DNA of 64,000 nucleotides from Microbispora sp. H11081 (GCF_012999535.1 NZ_JABBWV010000007.1:299138-363137); one strand, 5' to 3'; shown: positions 8,581 through 18,605, numbered from the stretch's first letter. Notes: generated from the letters alone by a model not told the origin. Program-made: numbers and translations.

Positions 8581-8664
8581 AGGCACTAACCTGGTATTCA
8601 TCCTTCGCATCCGCTGCGCGGCCGGGGGCGCAACCGGCCGTCCGTCCCCCTGGAGCCCCGGCAA

Positions 8665-9363
8665 GTGATCCGCCGTATCCCGCAGGACCGCGACCGCGGC
8701 ATCCCCGACGCCACCGTGGCGAGGCTGCCGCTCTATTTGCGTGCGCTCAACGGCATGGCGGAGCGGGGCACGGCCACGGTGAGCTCGGAGGACCTGGCGC
8801 TCGCCGCCGGGGTGAACTCCGCGAAACTCCGCAAGGACCTGTCCCACCTCGGGTCGTACGGCACCCGGGGCGTGGGCTACGACGTGCAGTACCTCATCTA
8901 CCAAATATCGCGTGAGCTTGGTCTCACTCAAGACTGGGCAGTGGCCATCGTGGGGGTGGGAAACCTCGGCCGGGCGCTGGCCAACTACGGCGGCTTCGCC
9001 TCCCGTGGATTCCGGATCGCGGGCCTGCTCGACGCGGATCCGCACGTCGTGGGCGACCGAATCGTCGGTCTCGTCGTTGAGCACACGGACGAATTGGAGT
9101 CGGTGATCAAGAAGCGCGGGGTGTCGATCGTGGTGATCGCCACCCCTGCCACGGCGGCGCAGCAGGTTTGTGACCGTGTCACCGCGGCCGGTGTCACGAG
9201 TATTTTGAACTTCGCCCCTGTCGTCCTGGCTGTGCCTGACGGCGTGGACGTCCGTAAAGTCGATTTATCCATTGAACTGCAGATACTTGCGTTCCACGAG
9301 CAGCGTAAGGCTAATGGAGGGCCCATCATGGCCGAGGAGTGGCCGGACGGGGTGGTCATGTGA
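8665..9363 (+). CDS. rex: Redox-sensing transcriptional repressor Rex
   Basis: A 232-residue protein. The N-terminal winged helix (about 10-80) contains the DNA-binding block AGVNSAKLRKDLSHLGSYGT and the family signature GTRGVGYDV. A Rossmann domain follows, with the NADH-binding motif GVGNLG at residues 97-102. The C-terminal helix (LQILAFHEQRK) swaps in the dimer. Rex leaves DNA when NADH is high, releasing respiratory genes. The GTG start at 8665 lies downstream of a matching operator. hemA follows 25 bases later, so rex heads the hem operon. Confidence 0.95.
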   Translation: MIRRIPQDRDRGIPDATVARLPLYLRALNGMAERGTATVSSEDLALAAGVNSAKLRKDLSHLGSYGTRGVGYDVQYLIYQISRELGLTQDWAVAIVGVGNLGRALANYGGFASRGFRIAGLLDADPHVVGDRIVGLVVEHTDELESVIKKRGVSIVVIATPATAAQQVCDRVTAAGVTSILNFAPVVLAVPDGVDVRKVDLSIELQILAFHEQRKANGGPIMAEEWPDGVVM

Positions 9364-9388
9364 GTGAGCCATCGATCGGAGCGAGCTC

Positions 9389-10687
9389 ATGAGTGTCCTC
9401 GTCGTCGGCCTGAGCCACAGGACCACACCTGTCGCGCTGCTCGAACGTGTCACGGTCAGCGGGGACGCGCTCGTCAAGCTGCTGCACGACGTGCAGGCGG
9501 ACGAGAACGTGTCCGAGGCGCTGGTCGTCTCGACGTGCAACCGCGTCGAGGTCTACGTCGTCGTCGACCGTTTCCACGGCGGCGTCACGGCGGTGACGAA
9601 CATGCTCGCCGCTCACTCCGGCCTCCCGCAGGAGACGCTCGCGCGGCACCTGTACGTGCACTACGAGGACCGCGCGGTCCAGCACCTGTTCACCGTCGCC
9701 TGCGGGCTCGACTCCATGGTCATCGGCGAGGGGCAGATCCTCGGCCAGATCCGCGGCGCGCTGCGCCTTGCGCAGGAGCAGGGCACGGCCGCGACCACGC
9801 TCAACGAGCTGGCCCAGCACGCGCTGCGCGTGGGCAAGCGCGCCCACGCGGACACGGGCATCGACCGGGCGGGGGCGTCCCTGGTCGGGGTGGGACTGAC
9901 GCTCGCCGAGCGGGTGCTCGGCCCGATCCCCGGCCGGCGCGCCCTGGTCGTGGGCGCGGGCTCGATGAGCTCGCTGTCCGTCGCGACGCTGTCCCGCGCG
10001 GGCCTGACCGGCGTCGTCGTCGCCAACCGCACCCGCGAGCGGGCGGAACGGCTCGCGGAGACGGTCGGCGGCCGGGCCGTCGACCTGGCCGACATCCCCG
10101 CGGAGCTGGCGGAGGCCGACATCGTCATCTCCTGCGTCGGCGCGGGGACCCGCACCGTCACCCCCGAGATGATCGGGGACCGCGATCGCCCGCTGTTCCT
10201 GCTCGACCTCGCGCTGCCGCACGACGTGGACCCCGGCGTACGGGCCCTGCCCGGCGTGACGCTGGTCGACCTCGAGTCGATGCAGCAGGACGGCGTGGGC
10301 GAGGACGTCTCCGACGGCGGCAGGGCGGAGGCGATCCGCGAGGTCAGGCGCATCGTGGGCGAGGAGGTCTCCGCCTACCTCGACTCGGCGCGGGCCGCGC
10401 TCGTCACTCCCACGGTCGTGGCCCTGCGCAGCAAGGCCGCCGGGGTCGTCGAGGCCGAGATGGGCCGGCTGCTGTCGCGCCTGCCCGACATCGACGGGCG
10501 GATGCGCGAAGAGATCGGTCAGACCGTGCGGCGGGTCGTGGACAAGCTGCTCCACGAACCGACCGTACGGGTCAAGCGGCTGGCCGCCTCACCGGGCGGC
10601 GACCAGTACGCGGAGGCGCTGCGCGAGCTGTTCGGCCTCGATCCCAAAGCGCCCGACGCCGTCGCCGGCCTGGAGGTGGAACAGTGA
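9389..10687 (+). CDS. hemA: Glutamyl-tRNA reductase
   Basis: A 432-residue enzyme that reduces glutamyl-tRNA(Glu) with NADPH to glutamate-1-semialdehyde, the first committed step of the C5 heme route. The substrate-binding motif GLSHRTTPVALLERV is at residues 7-21. The catalytic Cys50 lies in STCNRVEVY, the signature GEGQILGQIR at about 110, the Rossmann motif VVGAGSMSS mid-protein, and the helical dimerisation domain at the C-terminus. The stop overlaps the GTG of hemC. It works with HemL encoded about 5 kb downstream. Confidence 0.96.
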   Translation: MSVLVVGLSHRTTPVALLERVTVSGDALVKLLHDVQADENVSEALVVSTCNRVEVYVVVDRFHGGVTAVTNMLAAHSGLPQETLARHLYVHYEDRAVQHLFTVACGLDSMVIGEGQILGQIRGALRLAQEQGTAATTLNELAQHALRVGKRAHADTGIDRAGASLVGVGLTLAERVLGPIPGRRALVVGAGSMSSLSVATLSRAGLTGVVVANRTRERAERLAETVGGRAVDLADIPAELAEADIVISCVGAGTRTVTPEMIGDRDRPLFLLDLALPHDVDPGVRALPGVTLVDLESMQQDGVGEDVSDGGRAEAIREVRRIVGEEVSAYLDSARAALVTPTVVALRSKAAGVVEAEMGRLLSRLPDIDGRMREEIGQTVRRVVDKLLHEPTVRVKRLAASPGGDQYAEALRELFGLDPKAPDAVAGLEVEQ

Positions 10688-11595
10688 CCGTCCCGCTGCG
10701 GCTCGGCACCCGCAAGAGCCTGATGGCGACCTCGCAGTCGCAGATCGTCGCCGACCGGCTGACCGCCCTGACCGGGCGGGCCGTGGAGCTCGTCGGCGTC
10801 ACCACGTTCGGCGACGTGTCCCGGGCCCACCTGACCCAGCTCGGCGGCACCGGCGTGTTCGTGAACGACCTGCGCGGCAGGCTGCTCGCCGGCGAGGTCG
10901 ACTTCGCGGTCCACTCGCTGAAGGACCTGCCGACCAAGCCGGACGGGCGGATCGCGATGGCGGCGATCACGCGGCGGGACGACCCGCGCGACGCGCTCGT
11001 CGGCCCGGTGAAGCTGCACGACCTGCCCGCAGGGGCCCGCGTCGGCACCGGTTCGCCGCGCCGGGTGGCCCAGCTGCGGCTGCTCAGGCCGGATCTCGAG
11101 TACGTGCCCATCAGGGGCAACGCGGACACCCGCATCGGCAAGGTGACGTCGGGTGAGCTCGACGCCATCGTGCTGGCCGCCGCAGGGCTGGCCAGGATCC
11201 GCCGCGACGGGGAGATCGCCCAGGTGTTCGAGGTCGGTGAGATGCTGCCCGCTCCCGGGCAGGGCGCGCTCGCCGTCGAGTGCCTGGCCGACCGCGATGA
11301 CCTCATCGAGTTGCTGGGCGCCGTCGACGACCCGCTGACGCGGGCCGCGGTGGACGCCGAGCGCTCGGTGCTCGCCGCCCTCGAGGCCGGTTGCGCGGCC
11401 CCGGTAGGTGCTTTCGCCTCCGGTGACGGGCACATTCTCAATCTGACCGCCACCGTCGTCGGCGTCGACGGCGCACGGTCGGTGCGCAAGTCCACCTCCG
11501 GACCCACTTCGACGGCCGTGGAGATGGGCCGCGATCTCGCGGCAGCCATGATCGCCGAGGGGGCCGACACGTTGATGGGGGAGCAGGCCCGTTGA
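10684..11595 (+). CDS. hemC: Hydroxymethylbilane synthase (porphobilinogen deaminase)
   Basis: A 303-residue enzyme joining four porphobilinogen units into hydroxymethylbilane. The N-terminus has LRLGTRKSLMATSQS. The substrate-binding blocks FAVHSLKDLPT and GTGSPRRVAQL carry the conserved Arg, Lys and Asp residues. Cys237 in LEAGCAAPVG attaches the dipyrromethane cofactor. The GTG start overlaps the hemA stop (GTGA), showing coupled translation. Confidence 0.96.
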   Translation: MTVPLRLGTRKSLMATSQSQIVADRLTALTGRAVELVGVTTFGDVSRAHLTQLGGTGVFVNDLRGRLLAGEVDFAVHSLKDLPTKPDGRIAMAAITRRDDPRDALVGPVKLHDLPAGARVGTGSPRRVAQLRLLRPDLEYVPIRGNADTRIGKVTSGELDAIVLAAAGLARIRRDGEIAQVFEVGEMLPAPGQGALAVECLADRDDLIELLGAVDDPLTRAAVDAERSVLAALEAGCAAPVGAFASGDGHILNLTATVVGVDGARSVRKSTSGPTSTAVEMGRDLAAAMIAEGADTLMGEQAR

Positions 11596-13181
11596 GCCCC
11601 GCGAATCACAGCACAATGACCCGGTCCGGGTTCGTCGCCTTCGTCGGCGCCGGCCCCGGTGACGAGAACCTGCTCACGTTGCGTGGCGCCGACCTGCTGG
11701 GCAGGGCGGACGTCGTCGTGCTCGACCGGCAGGCGTACGGCGCGCTGCTGCGCCACTGCCGCGATGACGTCGAGATCGTCGACATCTCCGCCGACGCCGC
11801 GGAGAACTCGGTCTCGCTGAAGACCATCCAGGCCGCCAAGGCGGGCCGTACGGTCGTGCGGCTGTGCTCGGGCGACCCGTCCTTCTTCTCCTCCGTCACC
11901 GACGAGGTGGCCGCCTGCGCCAAGGCGGACGTGGACTTCGAGATCGTGCCCGGTGTGCCGCCGGCCACGGCCGTGCTGACCTACGCGGGCATCCCGCCGG
12001 CGGCGTCGGTGCCGGAGTTCCGGATCGTGGACGCCGCGCAGGTGGACGACTGGTCGAAGCACGCCGCGTGCGAGGGCACGCTGGTGATCTACAACGGGGT
12101 CGCGGACGCGGTCCCGATCGGCAAGGCGCTGATCGCCGCGGGCAAGCCCGACTCGACGCCGGTGGCGGTGACCAGCGACGGCACGACCACCGAGCAGTAC
12201 ACGGTGGCTTCCACGCTCGGACGGCTCGGCCCCGACCTGAAGCACGCCGGCATGACCGAGCCCGCGCTGATCGTGGTCGGCGACGCGGTCGGCATGCGCG
12301 AGCGGCTGTCCTGGTTCGAGACCAAGTCGCTGTTCGGCTGGCGGGTCCTGGTGCCGCGCACCAAGGAGCAGTCGAAGGGCCTGTCGGAGCAGTTGCGCTC
12401 GTACGGCGCGGTGCCCGAGGAGGTGCCGACGATCTCCGTCGAGCCGCCGCGTACGCCGCAGCAGATGGACCGCGCCATCAAGGGCCTGGTCACGGGCCGC
12501 TACGAGTGGGTCGCCTTCACCAGCGCCAACGCGGTCAAGGCGGTGCGCGAGAAGTTCGAGGAGTACGGCCTGGACGCCCGGGCCTTCGCCGGGCTCAAGG
12601 TCGCCGCCGTGGGCGAGGCCACCTCGCGGGCACTGGTGGAGTTCGGCGTGAAGCCCGACCTCATGCCGACGGGCGACCAGTCGTCCGAGGGCCTGCTGGC
12701 CGAGTGGCCGCCGTACGATTCGATGCTGGACCCGATCAACCGGGTGCTGCTGCCGCGGGCCGACATCGCGACGGAGACGCTGGTGGCGGGCCTGACCCAG
12801 CTCGGCTGGGAGTGCGACGACGTGACGGCCTACCGGACCGTGCGCGCGGCGCCTCCGCCGGCTCCGATCCGCGAGGCGATCAAGGGCGGCGGGTTCGACG
12901 CGGTGCTGTTCACGTCGTCCTCGACCGTGCGGAACCTCGTCGGCATCGCCGGCAAGCCGCACAACGTCACGGTGATCGCCGTCATCGGCCCGCAGACGGC
13001 CAAGACGGCGGAGGAGTTCGGCCTGCGGGTCGACGTGATGGCCGACAAGCCGTCCGCCACGGCCCTCGCGGCCGCGCTGGCGGACTACGGTGCGAAGATG
13101 CGGCACGCCGCGGTCTCGGCGGGCGAGGTGCCCCGCCGGCCGTCCCAGATGCGCAGGGGCGCACGGCGGCGCGTGAAATGA
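11592..13181 (+). CDS. hemD: Bifunctional uroporphyrinogen-III C-methyltransferase/uroporphyrinogen-III synthase
   Basis: A 529-residue fusion. Residues about 12-245 form a tetrapyrrole methylase domain ([16 protein letters not shown] near the start, then [10 protein letters not shown]), and residues about 250-510 form a HemD-type synthase ([12 protein letters not shown], later [28 protein letters not shown]). The synthase half closes hydroxymethylbilane to uroporphyrinogen III; the methylase half may divert it towards siroheme or cobalamin. The start is the TTG at 11592, overlapping the hemC stop, or the ATG at 11616, which is equally plausible. The fusion is common in actinobacteria. Confidence 0.93.
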   Translation: MSPANHSTMTRSGFVAFVGAGPGDENLLTLRGADLLGRADVVVLDRQAYGALLRHCRDDVEIVDISADAAENSVSLKTIQAAKAGRTVVRLCSGDPSFFSSVTDEVAACAKADVDFEIVPGVPPATAVLTYAGIPPAASVPEFRIVDAAQVDDWSKHAACEGTLVIYNGVADAVPIGKALIAAGKPDSTPVAVTSDGTTTEQYTVASTLGRLGPDLKHAGMTEPALIVVGDAVGMRERLSWFETKSLFGWRVLVPRTKEQSKGLSEQLRSYGAVPEEVPTISVEPPRTPQQMDRAIKGLVTGRYEWVAFTSANAVKAVREKFEEYGLDARAFAGLKVAAVGEATSRALVEFGVKPDLMPTGDQSSEGLLAEWPPYDSMLDPINRVLLPRADIATETLVAGLTQLGWECDDVTAYRTVRAAPPPAPIREAIKGGGFDAVLFTSSSTVRNLVGIAGKPHNVTVIAVIGPQTAKTAEEFGLRVDVMADKPSATALAAALADYGAKMRHAAVSAGEVPRRPSQMRRGARRRVK

Positions 13182-13197
13182 ACTGAATCGGGCGTAC

Positions 13198-13224
13198 GGC
13201 CCGCGGGAGTCGCTCCCGCGGGCC
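13198..13224 (+). terminator. Strong hairpin between hemD and hemB
   Basis: Perfect 12-bp arms (ggcccgcgggag at 13198-13209, ctcccgcgggcc at 13213-13224) with a 3-base loop, 16 bases after the hemD stop and 27 before the hemB start. There is no T-run. It may be a partial terminator, an attenuator or an mRNA-stabilising stem between the two cistrons. Confidence 0.65.
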
Positions 13225-13251
13225 GGTGCCATTCCGAGCGGGGAGACCATT

Positions 13252-14238
13252 GTGAACGCCCAATACCCGGTGGCGCGGCCCCGGCGGCTGCGCCGCACCG
13301 CCGCGATGCGGCGGATGGTCGCGGGGACGCGGCTGCACCCGGCCGAGTTCATCCTGCCGATGTTCGTCAAGGAGGGCATCGCGGAACCGCAGCCGGTGGC
13401 CTCCATGCCGGGGGTCGTCCAGCACACCCGCGAGTCGCTGCGCAAGGCGGCCCACGAGGCGGCCGAGGCCGGCGTGGGCGGGATCATGCTGTTCGGGATC
13501 CCGGCGTACAAGGACGCGCGCGGCTCCGGCGCCGACGACCCCGACGGCGTCGTCCAGGTGGCGCTGCGCGATCTTTCCTCCGACCTGGGCGACGCGCTGG
13601 TGCTGATGACCGACACCTGCCTGGACGAGTACACCGACCACGGTCACTGCGGCCTGCTGACGGCCGACGGCGAGGTGGACAACGACGCGACGCTGGAGCG
13701 GTACGCGTCGGCCGCGGTCGCACAGGCCGCGGCGGGCAGCAGGATGATCGGGCCCAGCGGCATGATGGACGGCCAGGTGGGCGCGATCCGCGCGGCGCTC
13801 GACGCCAACGGCTTCGCCGAGGTGCCGATCCTGGCGTACGCCGCGAAGTACGCCTCCGGGTTCTACGGGCCGTTCCGCGACGCCGCGGAGTGCGCGCCGC
13901 AGTTCGGCGACCGCAGCGCCTACCAGCAGGACCCGGCGGGCCCGATCGGCGAGGCGCTGCGCGAGGTGCGCCTCGACCTGGCCGAGGGCGCGGACGCCGT
14001 CATGGTCAAGCCCGCACTGGCGTACCTGGACATCCTGCGGCAGGTGCGCGACACGGTGGACGTGCCGGTCGCGGCCTACCAGGTCAGCGGTGAGTACGCG
14101 ATGGTCGAGGCGGCGGCGGCCAACGGCTGGATCGACCGCGAGCGGGTGATCATGGAGTCGCTGGTCGCGATCCGCCGCGCCGGGGCCGACATGATCCTCA
14201 CCTACTGGGCCACCGAGGTCGCCCGCGGACTATCCTGA
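13252..14238 (+). CDS. hemB: Porphobilinogen synthase (delta-aminolevulinate dehydratase)
   Basis: A 328-residue enzyme condensing two 5-aminolevulinates to porphobilinogen. The Schiff-base lysines are in [15 protein letters not shown] and [12 protein letters not shown]. The metal site reads [13 protein letters not shown], with Cys123, Asp125 and Cys133, so one of the three Cys of the zinc-type site is Asp. The start is a GTG; the neighbour order hemA-C-D-B is the actinobacterial one. The hairpin upstream may separate its expression from hemD. Confidence 0.96.
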   Translation: MNAQYPVARPRRLRRTAAMRRMVAGTRLHPAEFILPMFVKEGIAEPQPVASMPGVVQHTRESLRKAAHEAAEAGVGGIMLFGIPAYKDARGSGADDPDGVVQVALRDLSSDLGDALVLMTDTCLDEYTDHGHCGLLTADGEVDNDATLERYASAAVAQAAAGSRMIGPSGMMDGQVGAIRAALDANGFAEVPILAYAAKYASGFYGPFRDAAECAPQFGDRSAYQQDPAGPIGEALREVRLDLAEGADAVMVKPALAYLDILRQVRDTVDVPVAAYQVSGEYAMVEAAAANGWIDRERVIMESLVAIRRAGADMILTYWATEVARGLS

Positions 14239-14357
14239 CTCCTCATCAGGGGGGTCCTGCAGCGCCCCTACCGGCCAGAAGGCATTATCAGGTACGTACC
14301 GCCCGCATCTTGCGCACCGCAGGAACGGCGGCGGTGACGCTTGTGGGGAGGAGCGCC

Positions 14358-15002
14358 ATGGTGGGGGTCCCGCTGGCCCGACGCGGGAAACGGCGTGCGC
14401 ATCACGCGCCGCGGAAGCTGACGTCGGTGCTCGAGTACGCGCAACTGGGCTGGGCGAGCTGTGTGGGCGCGCATCCGCTGAGCGAGGGGGGCAGGGCGTG
14501 CTCCTGTGACCGGGTCGGCTGTCCCGACCCCGGGATGCACCCGCTGTCGCCCGCCTGGCAGATGCAGGCCACGACGGACACGGCCCTGCTCACGCGGTGG
14601 TGGGAGCAGGAGCCGGACGCGAACGTGATCCTGCCCACCGGCAGGGTGTTCGACGTGTTCGACGTACCGGCCTCGGCGGGCCGTCCCGCCCTGGCCGCGA
14701 TGGACGCCGCAGGCTTCGACACGGGCCCGGTCGCCGAGAACGGCGACCGGGTGCTTTTTTTCGTCGCCACGCGCGGCGCGCCCGAGGACGAGGACGAGTG
14801 GTGGTCCTGCCACCTCGACGCGGGCCCCGAGATCATCGACGAGACGCCCGGCCTGCGCTGGCACTGCCGGGAGAGCTATGTGCTCGCGCCGCCGTCCACA
14901 ACGCCCTCGGGCGGCGTCGTGAGCTGGATCAGGCCCCCCGACGGCCGTCCCCTGGCCGACCCGCTGCGCGTGCTCGACATCCTCGCCGACTTCTGCGAGT
15001 AG
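14358..15002 (+). CDS. Bifunctional DNA primase/polymerase-like (prim-pol fold) protein
   Basis: A 214-residue protein. It shows the features of the N-terminal prim-pol domain of replication proteins: LEYAQLGWASCVGAHPL, a Cys-rich metal loop (CSCDRVGCPDPGMHPL), and ATTDTALLTRWWEQEPDANV leading to GRVFDVFDV. The usual catalytic Asp-x-Asp is spaced differently here (Asp99, Asp102), so polymerase activity is doubtful. A good ribosome site (ggggaggag) precedes the ATG at 14358. It is a stand-alone protein between hemB and hemL; its role there is unknown. Confidence 0.72.
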   Translation: MVGVPLARRGKRRAHHAPRKLTSVLEYAQLGWASCVGAHPLSEGGRACSCDRVGCPDPGMHPLSPAWQMQATTDTALLTRWWEQEPDANVILPTGRVFDVFDVPASAGRPALAAMDAAGFDTGPVAENGDRVLFFVATRGAPEDEDEWWSCHLDAGPEIIDETPGLRWHCRESYVLAPPSTTPSGGVVSWIRPPDGRPLADPLRVLDILADFCE

Positions 15003-15095
15003 GCCGCGTCTCCTGATCCCCGCCGTAGCGAGGAGAACGAGCCACTGCCCGTTCCCGGTACGGGCCCCGGACCGCCCGGCCCGTAATCTGGGGGC

Positions 15096-16391
15096 GTGAC
15101 TCGCACGCAGACCTCAGAGGACCTGTTCGACCGCGCCCGCCGGATCGTGCCCGGTGGCGTGAACTCGCCGGTGCGCGCCTTCGGCGCCGTGGGCGGCACG
15201 CCCCGCTTCATGGCCTCCGGCGACGGCCCGTACATCACCGACGTGGACGGCAACCGCTACGTCGACCTGGTGTGCTCCTGGGGCCCCATGATCCTCGGCC
15301 ACCGTCACCCCGCCGTGGTGGAGGCGCTGGAGGAGGCCGTCGCGCACGGCTTCTCGTTCGGCGCCGCGACCGAGGGCGAGGTCCTGCTCGCCGAGGAGAT
15401 CGTCTCCCGGGTGGCCCCCGTCGAGAAGGTCCGCCTGGTCAGCTCCGGCACCGAGGCCACCATGTCCGCCGTACGGCTGGCCCGCGGTTTCACCGGGCGG
15501 GCGAAGGTCGTGAAGTTCGCCGGCTGCTACCACGGGCACGTGGACGCGCTGCTGGCCTCGGCCGGGTCCGGTGTCGTCACCTTCGGCCTGCCCGACACCC
15601 CGGGCGTCACCGGCGCCTCCGCCGCGGACACGATCGTCCTGCCGTACAACTCGGTGGAGGCGGTCGAGGAGGCGTTCCGCAGCTTCGAGATCGCCTGCGT
15701 GATCACTGAGGCGTGCCCGGCCAACATGGGCGTGGTGCCGCCCGCCGACGGCTTCAACCGCCGCCTGCGCGAGCTGTGCACCGAGCATGGCGCGTTGCTG
15801 ATCATCGACGAGGTGCTGACCGGGTTCCGCGTGTCCGCCTCGGGCTGGTACGGCATCGACCCCGTCGAGGCCGACCTCATGACGTTCGGCAAGGTCATGG
15901 GTGGCGGGCTGCCCGCCGCCGCGTTCGGCGGCCGGGCGGAGGTCATGGCCGCGCTCGCCCCCGAGGGGCCCGTTTACCAGGCGGGCACGCTGTCCGGCAA
16001 CCCGCTCGCCTGCGCGGCGGGCCTGGCCACGCTGCGCGCCTGCGACGACGACGTGTACGACCGGGTCGACGCGTCCGCCCTGGTGATCGGCCGGGCCGCC
16101 TCGGACGCGCTGGCCGCGGCCGGGGTCCCGCACCGCCTCCAGCGGGCCGGGAACCTGTTCTCGATCTTCTTCACGGACACGCCGGTCACCGACTTCGACT
16201 CGGCCCGGACGCAGAACACCGACGCGTACCGCGCCTTCTTCCACAGCATGCTCGACCAGGGCGTCTACCTGCCGCCGTCGGCGTACGAGGCGTGGTTCCT
16301 GTCGGCCGCCCACGACGACGCGGCGCTCACCCAGGTGGCCGAAGCCCTGCCCCTGGCGGCCAAGGCCGCCGCTCAGGCCGCCGGCGTCTGA
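15096..16391 (+). CDS. hemL: Glutamate-1-semialdehyde 2,1-aminomutase
   Basis: A 431-residue class III PLP aminotransferase fold converting glutamate-1-semialdehyde to 5-aminolevulinate. Landmarks are the N-terminal [14 protein letters not shown], the PLP-phosphate region [27 protein letters not shown], and the Schiff-base Lys266 in [11 protein letters not shown]. It takes the unstable product of HemA, so the two are expected to act together. The stop codon falls inside the first unit of a 16-bp tandem repeat. Confidence 0.96.
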   Translation: MTRTQTSEDLFDRARRIVPGGVNSPVRAFGAVGGTPRFMASGDGPYITDVDGNRYVDLVCSWGPMILGHRHPAVVEALEEAVAHGFSFGAATEGEVLLAEEIVSRVAPVEKVRLVSSGTEATMSAVRLARGFTGRAKVVKFAGCYHGHVDALLASAGSGVVTFGLPDTPGVTGASAADTIVLPYNSVEAVEEAFRSFEIACVITEACPANMGVVPPADGFNRRLRELCTEHGALLIIDEVLTGFRVSASGWYGIDPVEADLMTFGKVMGGGLPAAAFGGRAEVMAALAPEGPVYQAGTLSGNPLACAAGLATLRACDDDVYDRVDASALVIGRAASDALAAAGVPHRLQRAGNLFSIFFTDTPVTDFDSARTQNTDAYRAFFHSMLDQGVYLPPSAYEAWFLSAAHDDAALTQVAEALPLAAKAAAQAAGV

Positions 16392-16438
16392 GTCACCCGG
16401 CGTCTGAGTCACCCGGCGTCCGAGTCACCCGGCGTCCG
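16381..16438. repeat. 16-bp tandem repeat covering the hemL and MFS stop codons
   Basis: The unit ccggcgtctgagtcac occurs at 16381, 16397 and (with one change) 16413, with a partial fourth unit at 16429-16438. The stop of hemL is in unit 1 and the stop of the convergent transporter gene is in unit 3. A further exact copy is found at 18619-18634. Confidence 0.9.
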
Positions 16439-17645
16439 GGACGGCGCTCTCCGACGTGCGGCGGCGGGTGACGAGCACGATCAGCAGCGCAGCCGCCGTC
16501 AGCGCCAGGCCGTACCAGACGACGCTCGTCACGCCCAGGTGATCGGCGAACAGCCCGCCGAAGAGCGCCCCGAGCGCGATGGACGTGTTGTAGGCCATGG
16601 TGTTGAGCGACATCGCGGCTTCGAAGGTGCGGGGCGCGGCGGCCTGGGTCATGGCGAGCTGGGAGAGCTGGACGACGCCGAAGGAGACTCCCCAGGCGGT
16701 CAGGGCGACGATCGAACCGGCGAGCCCGTGACCGATGGTGATCAGCAGCAGCAGCAGGGACACCACGAGCCCGGCGCTGCCGGCGACGAAGCCGCCCCGC
16801 GGGTTCCTGGTCACCGTGGATCCGGCGGCGAAGTTGCCCGCCGCGCCTCCGGCGCCGTAGACCATCAGCACCAGCGTGATGAAGAAGGGCGTGGCGGAGG
16901 CGTTCTGCTCCAGGTAGGGGCGCACGAACGTGTACGCGCCGAAATGGCCGAGCACGAACAGCACGACGGCGATGAGCACGAGACGCAGTCGGGCGTTCCG
17001 CAGCGGAAGCGTGAAGACCTCACGCACGGAAACGGCGTTCGTCGACGGCAGCGACGGGACTACGGAGACCACCGCGACGAACACCAGCGCGCTGAGGCCG
17101 GCCCAGATGAGGAACGTGGTCCGCCAGCCGCTGAGGCTCTCCAGAAACGTTCCCAGCGGTATGCCCACGACCGCGGCGACCGAGATGCCGGACATCACGA
17201 TCGCCGCGGCCCTGCCGGCGTGGCGTTCCGCGACAAGGCGCATCGCCATGCTCACGCCGATGGCCCAGAACACCCCGTTCGCGAATCCCATGACGAGCCG
17301 CGTCGTCAGGATCACCGGAAAGTCAGGGGAGACGGAGATGATCACGTTGCCCAGGGTCAGTATCGCCAGGAGCGCGGACAGGAGGACGCGCCGGTTGACG
17401 CGCCTGGTCCACGCCACGATGAAGGGCACGCCGAGCCCGGCCGAGACGCCGTACAGGGTGACCATCAGCCCGGCGGCGCCGACGGAGATGCCCAGGCTCG
17501 TGCTTATCGGCGTGAGCAGGCCGACGGGCATCAACTCGGTCGTGAGGAAGACGAACAGGCTGGCGGTGATCGCCGAGACGCCGAGCCAGGACCTCAGGGC
17601 CGAGCGCGTACGTTCGCCCTGGCCGGCCGTTTTCGTTTCGGTCAT
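16425..17645 (-). CDS. MFS transporter (DHA1/AraJ-type)
   Basis: A 406-residue polytopic membrane protein of about 12 transmembrane helices. It opens with SWLGVSAITASLFVFLTTELMPVGLLTPIS, features the AraJ/NepI-like 'TELMPVGLL' motif in helix 1 and an Arg-rich loop 2-3 (WTRRVNRR). It is probably a proton-driven exporter of small molecules or drugs. It is divergent from a LysR regulator 81 bases away, which likely controls it. The final codons lie in the tandem repeat, so the last residues (VPDAG) are repeat-derived. Confidence 0.88.
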   Translation of the reverse strand: MTETKTAGQGERTRSALRSWLGVSAITASLFVFLTTELMPVGLLTPISTSLGISVGAAGLMVTLYGVSAGLGVPFIVAWTRRVNRRVLLSALLAILTLGNVIISVSPDFPVILTTRLVMGFANGVFWAIGVSMAMRLVAERHAGRAAAIVMSGISVAAVVGIPLGTFLESLSGWRTTFLIWAGLSALVFVAVVSVVPSLPSTNAVSVREVFTLPLRNARLRLVLIAVVLFVLGHFGAYTFVRPYLEQNASATPFFITLVLMVYGAGGAAGNFAAGSTVTRNPRGGFVAGSAGLVVSLLLLLITIGHGLAGSIVALTAWGVSFGVVQLSQLAMTQAAAPRTFEAAMSLNTMAYNTSIALGALFGGLFADHLGVTSVVWYGLALTAAALLIVLVTRRRTSESAVPDAG

Positions 17646-17726
17646 GGGTCCAAGGGTGCTGGAGCGGCCATCTATGAGTCCAACACATGATTTTCATTGT
17701 TATTGATCGATGAATACGATGAGTGT
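17646..17726. promoter_or_regulatory. Divergent MFS/LysR promoter-operator region
   Basis: 81 bases, notably AT-rich around 17680-17722 (attttcattgttattgatc). Its position between a LysR gene and its divergent target is typical of a LysR operator with a T-N11-A core. Such a core can be read in several registers, so no exact site is claimed. Confidence 0.5.
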
Positions 17727-18605
17727 GTGGAGCTACAGCAGCTGAGGTATGTCGTCGCGGTCGCGGAGACCAGCAACTTCACCCGGGCGGCCGAGCGCTG
17801 CCGGGTGGTGCAGTCGGCGCTGAGCCACCAGATCGCCGCCCTGGAACGGGAACTGGGCACACGGCTGTTCGAGCGCACCAGCCGTCGCGTACGCCTGACG
17901 GCGGCCGGCGAGGCGTTCCTGCCCGCCGCCCGGGAGTGCCTGGAGGCCGCGGACCGCGCGCGGGCCGAAGTGGCGGTCGCCAGCGGGGAGATCCGCGGAC
18001 GGCTCGCCGTCGGCGCAGTTCCCACGGTGACGGCCGTCAACCTGCCGGTCGCGCTCAGGGACTACTGCCGGCGCCATCCACGCGTCCGGATCACGCTCAC
18101 CTCGGCGGGCAGCGAAGAACTGGCCGACCGCGTCCGGCAGGGCGGCGTCGACGTCGCGTTCCTCGGCCTGCCGCCCCGCGCGGAGCCCAGGGGCGTGCAC
18201 AGCCGTCGTCTAGGCGGAGGCGAGCTGGTCGCCGTGGTCGCGCCCGATCACCCCCTGGCGGGGAGCGAGGCCGACCTGCGGAGCCTGGCGGACGAGCCGT
18301 TCGTCGACTTCCGCGCCGGTCACGCGGGGCGAGCGCAGTCGGACGAGGCTTTCGCGGCCGCCGGGGTGCGGCGTGACGTGCCCTTCGAGGTGTCGTCCGC
18401 CGAGTTCATGGTCGATCTGGTGCGTCAGGGCCTCGGTGTCGGCATGCTGCCGGCCGCGTACGCGCCGCGCTTCACCGACCTGGGCGTGATCCGTCTTCGC
18501 GACGCTCCGACGCGGGTGGAGCACCTGATCTGGGGCAACCGGCCGTCCCCGGCGGCCACCGCCTTCCTCGAGCTGCTACACGCCGACCACGCGGAAAGCG
18601 GCTGA
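17727..18605 (+). CDS. LysR family transcriptional regulator
   Basis: A 292-residue LTTR. The N-terminal HTH (ELQQLRYVVAVAETSNFTRAAERC, then SALSHQIAALERELG) is followed by a linker helix and a periplasmic-binding-like effector domain from about 90 on. The GTG at 17727 gives the canonical LTTR N-terminus; an upstream in-frame TTG at 17697 would add an unlikely ten residues. It is divergent from the MFS gene, its probable target. The effector is unknown. Confidence 0.92.
   Translation: MELQQLRYVVAVAETSNFTRAAERCRVVQSALSHQIAALERELGTRLFERTSRRVRLTAAGEAFLPAARECLEAADRARAEVAVASGEIRGRLAVGAVPTVTAVNLPVALRDYCRRHPRVRITLTSAGSEELADRVRQGGVDVAFLGLPPRAEPRGVHSRRLGGGELVAVVAPDHPLAGSEADLRSLADEPFVDFRAGHAGRAQSDEAFAAAGVRRDVPFEVSSAEFMVDLVRQGLGVGMLPAAYAPRFTDLGVIRLRDAPTRVEHLIWGNRPSPAATAFLELLHADHAESG

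Noticed and set aside
10572..13634. 1020-codon open frame opposite hemC-hemD-hemB
   Set aside because: It is antisense to clear heme genes, low in complexity and without recognisable domains.
16381..16438. CRISPR array or operator array
   Set aside because: The units are directly abutting 16-mers without spacers and run across coding ends.
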